From Synchiropus splendidus (Eukaryota; Chordata; Actinopteri; Syngnathiformes; Callionymidae), in NCBI RefSeq assembly GCF_027744825.2, contig NC_071334.1, forward strand, positions 43,771,437 to 43,835,436: 64,000 bases of DNA, in the 5' to 3' direction. Below, piece after piece: positions 12,401 through 24,400 of the stretch. Both the position numbers and the translations under genes were made by a program. The notes beneath the pieces are model-generated. The model made no database searches, was not told the origin of the DNA, and was given only the letters and a program-made list of their open reading frames with translations. Each line of letters opens with the position of its first letter. Within the stretch, counting starts at the first letter, position 1.

Positions 12401-15400
12401 CACAACAGCAGGAGTAAGTTGTCGAAAATGGAGAGTTTGCCATAGGGGTTAAGTCAGGGGTGGCAACAAAAGGTCTGATGTGGCTGAGGGTTTTTGTTCC
12501 AGCCAATCAAGAGCACACAGTTCAAGTCAGACAACTGAGATCAGTCAAATGGTGCTTATTTGGTTGGAATAAAGACTGAAGTCGACCATTTTCACAGAGT
12601 GGTACATTCCGTGAAGCTGACGCCAGAGCAAAATCTCGCTCCCTTTCATGACTATTTTTCCTTAGGTGTTTTTGCTGATGTTTTTGTTCAGTGCCAGAAC
12701 TGTCTGGGATGATGTCTTACCGCTTCATGAACTGTATGTCTGTTTCAGCCATGTCTCTGAAAAAAAGGCGGGAAGGTTTTCTGCTAAAACGTAGGAATGG
12801 TCTTAAAACGCTGGTGTTGTTTTCCCTTTCACTCTGTGACGATTGGGATGACTGGCACATTCAGAAGGTTAGTCTGTGTGTCTGGCAAAAGCACCGCCGA
12901 CATTAACCAGGATGTATTGTGAAAGAGTTTCTGGCGCTGAAACCTGTAATCCCTTTATCTGTAGGTATGTAGGCGGGAGATTCAGCACTGTGCAAAGTGC
13001 TGTGAAGTAACCAGACATGCAAAAATGTTTTGTTTTCTTCCTCTGAGGACATGGTTTTTATTCTCGCTGATCAAGCGCCTGTCCCTGTGCACGGTTTAGG
13101 AGCAGAGCTCAGAGGGTCCTCCTCTTCTCTCTCTGTCCCAGGAGGCCAAACAGCCCACCCTGGACAACCCCTCAACCAACGATGAACTGGACACACCCAC
13201 TTCTATCACCTCCATGGTCACGTCGACAAATGACAGTTCCACTGAGATCGACACACCACTGCAGACAGACACAGAGGTTAGTGAGTCGGCCCACTTTATC
13301 AGTCATGTATAGGGTTTACATTGAAAGAGGATAAACATTCACTTAGCTTAGCAAACATGGCTTTCCTGGTCAGAGCAGAGCTGCAACTGTTCAAAAATCC
13401 TCGCTGAAACGACACAGTTTGTCCTTGTGAACAGTTCTGTACCATGCAGGCACATTTGACGGGAATTGATCTCTGCTTTGCTCAAGATGCCGTTTGATGA
13501 ATCATAAGGTGATATTGTTTGTGTGAGTTTGTGTTATGTATTTATTTATTTATTATTTTTATGTATTTGTTTACTGCAGTTCACTTTTTAAGCAGGGTAT
13601 CTTTTCCCTCCCTGGTTAAGGGTCCTTTAAATTGAGCCTTGAAGTTGCAAGCAATTTTGTTTTTTACAGCTTAATAGAAAAAAAGTGACACTTGATTTTG
13701 TCAAGATAAATATCAACTTTTTTTTAAAGACAATACTGCAATTACCTTTCTGGCAGGGGGGAAGAATTTATTATTGACAGGTGGCACACAAAGACAGCAA
13801 AGCAATGAAATGATAGTGAATGATGATGGCTTTGAAAATGACGCCAGGGGCAGACTGTCCATTAGAAATGAAAGATAAGCACACCAACTGCAGGTAACCT
13901 CATAGGTTTCCCGTCCTGACTTTTTGATGTGAAATCAAATCAAACCCACAGAACTTTAAAAGCACACGCCGACATTCCTTGGATGATGGTAACAACTGTG
14001 TGTGCCCGTTTCTAACAGGAGTTCAAGGCTGGAGGGCACGATGGTGACCCGGCACCACATGAAAGTCAGGAGACCCAGAAGGATAACTCTCCGACTTCAA
14101 ACGCGCCGGATCAATCATCAGAGTCCGGCAATCAAGATAAGATTCAGTCTGTAACAAGCACTGAACCCTCTGAGCCGGTGAGACCATTAAATTCAACGCC
14201 TAGCAGCACCGCCACAGTCACACCGAGGCAGGTGCAGCCCGGTGAGACTCTCACGGCAGACAGCCAGACACGAGTTTATGCTCCTCCTGACAACTACAGA
14301 GTGATGGGTGGTGAAATGTACAGTTATGGAAGTCTGTCTCGCACCACGCACCACGGCTACTGGCCGACGAAAAATTTCCAACCGGGGGTCCACTACACCT
14401 TACCTTTCTTGAGGGACAGCTTCGCACCAGCGGCTCAGACGGAAGAGGGCGGCCAGACAGAGAACCCTTCAGACATGAAGACGAACCAGCCAGCGGCCAG
14501 CTACCCAACACTGGGGGGAATTCACCAGTTCAGGCCAATCACCACCATGGAGCTGCTCAGAGAGCCTTCTAGAACCAGGTAAGACATGAAGGTAGGGTTC
14601 TGTCTCGAGACAAAGCTCTTTCACCTCAGAAGTCTGAGATGTGAATGCAAGCGAGACGGGTTTCGGCCGCGGACTTGATCCCGGCTGGAGAGCTGCACGT
14701 TGTCTCGGGAAACTCTCAGCGGGAGGTGAGCTTCTCACCTCAGGTGACTCGGCGCTAGAAGCCGGAAACTACGTGTACAGCGCGACTCCACACAAGCATG
14801 ATAGATGCCAGGCACTAAAGGGTCTGATCGCTGATAAATACCTGATTTTATTGACAGATTTGAATAAATGAATAATGCTGCGCTCTAGAGTAACTGTTTT
14901 CACTGCTGTGATCTCGCAGCTGTCTGCATGAGGACAGCCAAGAGGAAAGATGCTGGTTTTTCCCAGGTTACTGAAGATCACCAGACTATTCATTGATCAT
15001 TTCTGATGTCTGGATCTGTGTTTAAATTACTAAAATCTTCTCGATTGTCAGTAGTCTCTCTCACTGTGTTCAAGGTGTCATGAGAGCAGCGTGGATCAAT
15101 CCAGACGCTCCGTATTACACAGCTTAGTACCTTGTAAAATAAACATGACAAGACTCTTTCATGTTTAGTTTTGGCTGTGAAACGTCACATTCTGTTACAG
15201 CTGTGGCTCTGCTCCGTCACCAGTTCATATCTGAGGTGAGGACGACTTGTAGTGCTAAGAATTGACTGAAATAAGGAGGTCAAGCCGATGGTGGTAAATA
15301 GGTTGTCGCCTCAGTGATGACTTCCTTGAGATGTGCTTTGTCGTGGGTCACAAACCAATTATTTCGTGCAGAGCGTCGCCAGCTTTCTGCAGAGATTGGA

Positions 15401-18400
15401 GGAAACAGTTAACCAATTCCTCCAGCAGCTATTAATAAATTGGCATTCTACTTTGGACATCTTTTGTGAAAATGGTCCTGACAGCAAGATGCCCATCAAC
15501 AATGGTAAAAGTGAAGAATTAGGATGAAAGAAAAGCTGTTTTCTTTGAAATGCTTCCTCAGACGCAACCAAGGCTAAGATGATGATTTTGAAATTTGACA
15601 GCTAATAGCATAGTTTATAATACACGTAGAAGGCCAGTGAACGAGTATTTAGGAGGCACTGGGGGATGTATGTTAAGAACTGGACAGTGGAGGGCCGAAG
15701 AGGAGGCTCAAATTTTGTTTGAAGGACACACTAGTTATTGTCTGGAAAGTAAAAAGTGTGGCTTAAGTCAAGAGTGTGTTGCACTGGGTATTAAGTTAGA
15801 TGTACATAAGAATGAAGATGGACACTTAACATAAAATATTGTTTTCAGTCACACTTCAGGTCACTCCAATAATCCTGCAAAGACTAGTAGACACAGCTGA
15901 CTCAACTTTCTTGCTGCATTGCTACTCAGCTGCATGAACAAGTTTTGGGACGCTCCTGCCACCGACTGTCCCATTGTGCTCACTTAAGTTGGACTATTTG
16001 GATATCAGTGGTCCTTGATATGATGGAAACAGTGTCATCAGTAAATGTAGGACAATAATTGGCCGGACATTTTATCAGTCCATTGCCATTCAAATGGGCC
16101 AGTGGGCCCATACGGTGTGTCCTAGTTGGTACAACTGGCTGGGATCATTCATTTCTAGAGCGCAGTGATCACAGTCAGCTGTGCCAACCAGGAGGCGCAC
16201 TAGGGGCCCACTGGCCCATTTAAGTGGGGTAATATCTGCTGTGAAAACGGCCCATTCACTGGACCGTTGCGGGTGAACACATCAAATACCTATGAACTGT
16301 GATTGGTTTCGTATCTACAACAGGAAGTGGTTGCGTGTTCACACTTTTGTGCTCTCGGTGTCAGGCTTCACAGAAGCAGTTGGCTCGCTTTCAATGCCAA
16401 TATATGGGGTATCTCAACATTGCGTGTGATGTCTTCTTCATTTCTGTTTTGAGTAATGAGCCTGTTCACTGGCACTGACACTAATGTGGTCAGAGTAGAA
16501 AGAGAAGCCGTGACTGACAGAGGGAGACGGAGAAGTCCGCTGCAGCGTCTCCAAAGAGGGAAGTCAAACCCAGCCTAGAAAATGAGGGCTGCATGATGGC
16601 TTGTAAATTATTCACCTGCTCCATTTGATAATTCAGTTGTTGTTTGAGGTCAGATTTATCGAACCCATCGATTAAACTCAGTGGTTAAGAGCTTGTTACT
16701 TGGTGATGTGGTTTCGGACCGTGTCAGCGAGTGGTGCAACTTAAGGTCTGACATACAAGACAGTTCAATGTTTTCACTTTTGCTTTCCAAGTTAAAAAAT
16801 GTGTGCTTGAGTGTACAGTAAATGATGCTGTCAGTTTGTCACTCACAACTTATTTCTTCCCAAATTTAGCAAGGTTCTTCTCTTCTCCCATACACACGGC
16901 AGAAACCATCCTGTTTGGGTCAGACAGGCGCATAGCTGTTTTCTTTGTCATGTTTTTTAAATGACTGAAAGAAATTAGAAAACATGGGTAAAGTGAAGTG
17001 AATGTGGTATTTTTACCAAGGCATTCAAACCCTACAAAATATCACAGGTAGTATTGTTTTAGAGGGCCTCATGTGGCCCCACACCAGAGTTTGTCCAAAC
17101 CACTTAGTATTACATTCCGAATTTCATCCATAAAATTGTGCTTATTTTTTTATTCTTTATTTTATTTACTAGTTTTTTATTTTTTACATTTGCGATTCAG
17201 ACTTCAAAAATGTGGTTGTAGTAAATTGTGTATTCGTAGCGATGAGGTGGGAAACTTGGGCAGAGGTGGACAGCAGTATGTACAGTAGCCATGAGCTCAA
17301 TGTCACGTTTGGCATGAACTTTGACCTCTCTGTGCCGAGGTTTCTATATGTACTTGTGCAGGTAACTGATATTCAAGTTCATCGAACCAAGCAAAATCAT
17401 GGCTACCCAGGTGAATTAGATAAGTGCGTGTGTCATCTGCATTTAGCACAACAAAGTTGGGATTGACAGGAATTGAGCGCAAGGAATAAAGGGTACAAAA
17501 TACTTCGGAGATAAAAGGTTAAAAATGAGAAAATAATAATAATAATAAAATCAAGATAAAATCTAAGCATTTTTTAAATGAGCAACGGGCAGTTCAAAGA
17601 TTCAAAAGCGAAAACACTTGTGCGGCCATTACTCATGTAACAACACACTGACTCTGCTGAGTTCACTGTGCTGAAACGCTGTAGAGGTGTCTGGCTTTGT
17701 CTACGGACTGGAGCATTTAAAAGACAGATGCGCTGCACTTTAAAAAGCAGCCGGTGTCGAGCACTCGGCCTCAAAGAACATGAACCAGGAGTTTCACCTG
17801 TTACCGCCTGACAAACGCCCTTCCCAAAACCATAAAAACTGACAAAGCTGTTTATGAAAGGCACGGGCGCCATCACTTATGGTCTGGAGTCACTTAAACT
17901 GTGACTGATGCTGGAGTTGCCGTGGAAACAGTTTGCTGAGAGTGATTTTTATCTCGGTTTTCCTCAGAGGTGGATATGACGATGCCTTCATGGCCCAGCT
18001 GGAGGGGAACTTGAATCCCTTCTTCCAGGTCATGTGTCGAGCACAGACTTTGCAGTTCCCCCACAAACGCAGCAGCATGGTGAGCCTGGACAGCATCCGC
18101 AGAGACCCCCGCTGGAGAGACCCCAACCTGCATGAAGTCATCTCCATGCTCAGCCACCCGATGGACCCGGTCAAGTCAAACGCTGCGGCTTACTTGCAGC
18201 ATCTCTGTTACGAGAACGACAGCATCAAGCAAGAGGTCCGTCAGCTGAACGGAGTGCCCATTTTGGTGGGATTGCTGGACCATCCCAAAGCTGAAGTCCA
18301 CCGCAAGGCGTGTGGCGCGCTACGCAACATATCTTACGGGAAAAATTACCACAACAAACTGGCTATCAAGAACTGTGAAGGCATCCAAGCTTTAGTGAGA

Positions 18401-21400
18401 CTCCTGAGGAAGTCCAGCAGTGTGGAGGTCAAAGAATTAGTGACAGGTACCGCTCCGTATTTCACGCTCTCTCTGAGTGAGAACATCAAAAACGGCATCT
18501 CCCTCTCCTGCAGGAACCCTGTGGAACCTGTCCTCACACGAGCCGTTGAAAATGGCAGTCATTAACCAGGGACTTCAAACACTGAACGACGAAATCATAA
18601 TTCCGCACTCGGGTTGGAGGAGAGACTCGAGTGACCCCAACAAACTGCAAAGTGCCGAATGGACCACAGTGTTCAAGAACACCTCTGGCTGTCTGAGGTA
18701 CCCACAGCTACTTTACGCAACTCTACCAAGCGCTTGCTGGGTTTGAAGAGTTTGTCTGTGCAGGAACGTGAGCTCCGATGGCGCAGAAGCTCGGCAGAGG
18801 CTGAGAGAGTGTGAAGGGCTCGTGGACGCACTCATCCACGCTCTTCATTCAGCTGTCGTCAACAAGGACACCGACAACAAGGTTGGTCAAGTCACTGCAG
18901 CAGCATGACTCACTATCGCCTGCCCTCTTTTGTGAGGTCTCTGTATAGCATGGAAAAACGTAAAACACAAGCGCATGGTGCGCAGTAGTAAATAGAATCT
19001 TTCAGTAGAATTATGCTGTGTGTGTCTCTATTAACTGAAACGTTTGTTTTGAAATGTCAGAGGAAGAGAAGCAGCTTATTTAATGAAACATTCATCATCT
19101 AAGATAAGCTTAAGGAGAGCTGGGAGAGAGCCACGACCCTGGAGCTCCAGAAGATGAATAACTGTCTGTGATGCGGTGTAAAAAAATATCCAATCTAAAA
19201 TAGCATTTCTTTTTTAGGAGTGAACTTTTGTGAATAATACAGAACTGTTTAGGTTTTAGCTGCTCCATGTTGTTCATGAGGGCTCCACTTATATTTTGGG
19301 GCTGTCCTTTAGAATAGAAAAAGATAAATTTTTCTGACTGTTTTATACATAAATCAAGAAAATATTGGAAACTAAAAATCATTATACAAGTTGGTTTTCT
19401 TTATTTACAGACTGATCATGAAATATGAATGAATAGGTATGAAAATAAATGCATACTTTTTCAAGGAAAAATGGCTGCCACTGAAATAAGATCAGGAAAA
19501 ACAACTTTTTTTCAGTTTCATTCCTTTTTTCTGTAAGGGAAATATAGGCCATCTAATATATTCAACAATGGAAATATTTTTGGTCAAGACTTTTTTAATG
19601 TATATATTAGATATTGTTATAACTACTAGGAGGGGAAATAAAGTTTTTACTAAACATTGAAATGGGTCAAAATAGTTTTTAAAGGCCAATACATAAACAA
19701 AGTTACAGTAAAATAAAAATAAAAGTAAACCTTCAATCCTAAACAGTTCAGCTGTGTAACTGTCTGAGCACAAGGAATATATCAGTAAGCTGAGTTTGAC
19801 ATCTAGAGGGTCATATTTGGCCCCCAGGCCGCACTTTACCCAGGTCTGGCACAGGAGAAGTTAGTGGATGAATAAAGCTGTACACATCACTCAGTTGCCT
19901 GTGCCTCTAAATTCTCACAAACAGCATGGCGTTTCCAATTCAGAAAAACCAAGCAGACTAATTTTCAGAAATCCAACTCTTTGTATTTCATCCTTTATAT
20001 CATGTCTCCTGGAGTCGACCCAATCTGAGGAAAAATGAAAAAAGCACATGATCTGATACAGCAACCATAGAGAAAATAAATCTATTTTGCAACATATGCC
20101 CTGAAAGAAAAACGACTGTGTTACGGAAATAAAATCTTTTTTTCCTTCTGTGTTCTGTTTAGTCAGTGGAAAACTGTGTCTGCATTCTGAGAAATCTGTC
20201 CTATCACGTCCACAAAGAAATACCCGGAGCCGAACGATTTCAAGAGCCCCATTCCAACCACCTGATCAGGTCACTGGGGCCTCAGAAAAAAAAGACAGAA
20301 CCCATCTGCACTGGAGAGAAAAGAACTAAAGGTCCTATTTTCTTTTATTTTCCCCCCACATTTTCTTTGTCACAGTAAAGAAAAAATAAGTCTAAAATGC
20401 TGCAGTGACCCACTACAAGCACTCATTGGCCACCATGAATGAATCCACAGTTGTGTGTTTTCCCCTTCAGAAAAGGTCAATAGTGACGGCCAGTCTTGGA
20501 CATTATTAGTACATTTATGTACTCCTAATTCTTTTTTTTATTTATTGTGGCTGTCTATTGTTTGTTTTGAAACTTAGTTTCGGATCAGATTCTCATCTCA
20601 ATGAACAAAATCCAGGCAAATATATCTCTCTATAATACACCTCCTTTGTATTTTTTCTGATCCCTTCAACTTGCTTCAATAACTGCAGCCATATTGGCTG
20701 AAGGCCAAGTGTGAAGTGTTTGACGTGACTCTGGAATGATTGTTTGTGCCTAGAAATATAATTATCTTCTCGTATTTCAATATTCAAACTCACAGCATTG
20801 GTGTGGAAATTAAAATAATGAAATATTGAATGTTATTTGATGCGCTCAAATCTGTTGAACTAAGACACCCAAACTTAGGGGTGGGATTCGATTAGAAAAA
20901 TTATAGAATATATAGAACTTGTGATTAATTAATCTCCCAAGTTAATTTTAATGGCATAAGAATATTTGCCACTAGAAGCCACATTTTTCAATTTGAATGA
21001 ATTTGGTATATTACTGAATCAAATGATGGATCCATACATACATTTAAACAACACAATATTGTTTATTTTGCATCAGTTTGACAATAGCACAATAAATCAC
21101 AATGGTGTCTATATTCAAGTTTTTATATCACCTTATTTAAACTGAAGCTCTTTGAATGTCTCGATAATATTTGTATAAGAATTTCAATGTTATAAGAATT
21201 TCAAGTCCATTCAGAGTAGAGGAAACCCTGGCCATTGTGTAGTGAAAAACCTCCCTGGACCAAAGCAAACAGAAGCTTTTGTTCAGGGATTCCTCCATGT
21301 TTGTTGTTGTTGTTATCATCCTAGCTGCCACGTGTCTTGTGCATCAGTGGGATCAGTGGACCAGGAACTCCTGCACTGACAAAGGTTCCCTGTTGTCTGG

Positions 21401-24400
21401 AGAGCAAACTGTTACATTATTAAACTAAATTAAATGATCATTAATTTTTATTAAATTTTATTACTTTTGTTGTAATGAATTAATTGTAATTAACTTGTTT
21501 AAGTCCCACCACTATTTAACAGATGACTGATGAATGGGTGATAATTGTGAAAATATTTTAAATGACAGTTGTGTTGTACTTACAGTACATACATCTTCAG
21601 TTAACCAGTGCTGTTCAGGGTTGCAGTGAGTGCTGGAGCCTGTCCAAGAGGCAGGAACACACCCTTACATCATCTTGTACCTTATTGCCGAAAATCTAGT
21701 TTTAAAATGCACATAGAAACTCTCTTTGTGGAGAAACAAAATTTAGTCAATCAAAAGTGCAAAGTTTTGATGGTTAAATTAGAATTGAATCATGTCTGGC
21801 TTTGAATCTTGAGCTGTGAATGACTATATTGTGCATATTCAGAGGAAACTAGTAGCTGTTTTGACTTCACCTCCTTCTTCCTGTATAAAGACTCATCTTT
21901 ATTGAGCTCAGTGCATGTCATGGTCACATTTCTAGATGAAAAAAAAATATTATGATGCAATAATTCTCATTTTTTTTAATGAACCCAGTAAATGTGAGTG
22001 CATCAGCATGAATATAACAAGGAGAACAGCGACGCATCCCAGTTTTCTGCCTTGTTGCTTCCTGGAGTCGTGTGGCCAGTGACGTTTGTCATGCTGTTGA
22101 ACCAGCAACATTTATTTTTATCCATCACAATTTAATTCCACAGAGGCGATTTCACTTCAGAGATTTAATGAGGCATCTTTGCATGTTTTCTGAGGTCCAC
22201 AGAGTCAGAAAAGCAAGGTGCACGCGCTCACATCCGTAGTTGGGCCACATGTCGGTGGACACACAGCCCAGGAGTAGCAGCAAAAAAATCTACGGCAATG
22301 AGATCATTTCCACAGAAGACTGACAGATTCATATATATAGAAACACATAATGCAATGGTGTGTTTAATTCTATTTTCTTCTCCCATCCCCCGTCGGCTGT
22401 GATAATATAGCAACAGACTAATTGTCGCTGTTCAGCAGCCTAATAATTTTTGTAATTTATCCTCACTAATCCCCTGAGCGTTTTCTGTGCTGATGAGTTA
22501 TTCACACTGCCCAGACATGTAAATACCAAATCCTGGAAGCGCTAACCAGGACGTAGCAGGACAAATGTGGACGCTACAGTGACCCTCCTTCATCACCTTG
22601 TGTTGTGCGACATATCTCCCCACTCTGGAAATCAATCTGACTTTTAGTCGTCTTCCACTTTTCTATCATTCTGAGCATGCACAGTCATCTGTTGTTGTTG
22701 TTATGATTTAACGTGTTTCACTCCTTTTGTCCCTGCATCTTACAGAGGAGTGGTTCAATCAAGGTGAGTGAGTTGGCTTTATATTTGCTGTTGTTATGTA
22801 TGTGTGCGTCCTGTGTATGATGTTTTTTTTTTTTTCTGTAGTCATGAAACAGTGATTTCTAAAAGATGAAAAAGATTGGCATCTTTATTGCAGACAGATT
22901 AAATCAGCGATAAGGCCGTGTCTGTGGCATCAAGGCTGTCAGCGTGTTTGCTTTGTATGCATGACATTGGTGTGGCCTGCAAGAAAAGCCATTGAAATGC
23001 GCAGCCACGCGTCCGCACCTGCACCACTTGAGGAGAGTTTCATTACTGAGACCAAATGACCCAACAACTTAACGGCTGATAGCATTTCTATCAGGGAACA
23101 TCTTGGGGAGACGCGTTTCCTCCGGCAGTTGAAGACAATAAGTAGAATTTTAACAATATTTTGCCTCTGCATTTGCCGATTTATATTCCGGTGCTGGCTT
23201 CCCTATAGAGAGGCAAGTGAGAGGAGAATCTGTGGCGAATAGAGGCTTGCTTTGTAGGGGACGGTAAGAACACAATAAACGTGGATGTGCGGCGCACTAG
23301 AAGAGAGATGAGAGCTAATCTCCAGCATCCCACGCTGCAGCCAGTGAATGCAAATCAGACTGACAAGCATGTTACGGTCCTGGGTCAGCTTTATTCGAGC
23401 TGGCAGCCACCCAGCAGCCTCCACTCGCTCTGTTCCCACAAAAAAAAAAAATGTCTGCAGGATTTTGCAAAAGCTGCGATTTTAATCTGGCTAATTTCAT
23501 TGGGCAAAGCTGTATGTTTATTACCTCGACCTGTTATTGAATGAGTCTAATTCACTTACTGTGATCCAGGCGTCATGAGTGTCTCTCTTCCCTTCAAGGG
23601 CTGGAGCTGCTTTACCAGCCAGAGGTCGTACGGCTCTACTTGTCTCTGCTCACGTGCAGTCACAACCACAACACCCTGGAGGCAGCGGCAGGAGCCCTGC
23701 AGAACCTGGCTGCAGGACACTGGAGCGTGAGTGGACCACCTGTCACCTCTTCTAAACAGTTATGCCTTGCTGAGTAAAAATGTGTCACCTCTGACCTCAT
23801 GTTTTCAGTCCTGAAACTACAGTAAATGTGGGTGGTGCAGTGGTCAGTAGCAATCAAACAGGTATTTGGCCCAAGGCTCATTGGTACAAGCTCTGGTTGA
23901 CTTAATGGAGTAGTAGGGATGGATATCTTTATCCTCTGCAATGACAGCAGCGGGATGACGGAAGAGACCGAAGCTGCAGAAACGCATGTTAGATCGTTCA
24001 TTTCATGCGATTTGGCCTGCTGGTCGAACAGTCCGACTTTTCGATGCAGGCTGGTGCTATTGGAGCATGAGCTCGCTGGTCTCTGGTTATCCCACATCCG
24101 ACATACGAACATGTTCTTTCTCATACAAACGTGATGATTATCGCGTACGATCTTGTTTTTTTCTCATCCGAACATGATAGTTGTCTTATATAATCTTGTT
24201 TTTTTCTCGTATGAACATGACAATGATCTTGTATGAACGTGTTTTTTTCTTGTATGAACGTAATAATTGTCTCGCACAAGCAAGATAAGACTTGAATAAA
24301 AATAACTTACCATGGCAGTTTCCGTTGAAAAACATCTCAAATATTCTGTATTGTGTCATGAAGAATTGTAATATTTGAGTATACTGAAATTTGAAAGTGT

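Larger units (their letters stand above)
3443..13141 (+). other. arvcf: arvcf intron 1 (9.7 kb)
   Basis: This large first intron separates the seven-codon start exon from the rest of the coding sequence. It holds the transposon fragments listed at about 8.8-10.7 kb and 12.5 kb, TTTA repeats near 4083-4106, and a serine-rich open frame at 6462-6683 of uncertain meaning. No other gene is evident. Confidence 0.7.
14579..17967 (+). other. arvcf: arvcf intron 3 (3.4 kb)
   Basis: It contains the truncated MITE at its 5' end and a near-palindrome at 16087-16229. The remainder shows nothing recognisable as coding. Scattered TGGCCC-rich scraps resemble ends of DNA transposons. Confidence 0.6.

Noticed and set aside
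23660..24124. 154-codon minus-strand frame
   Set aside because: It is antisense to an arvcf exon and runs into the intron and minisatellite. Shadow of the real exon.
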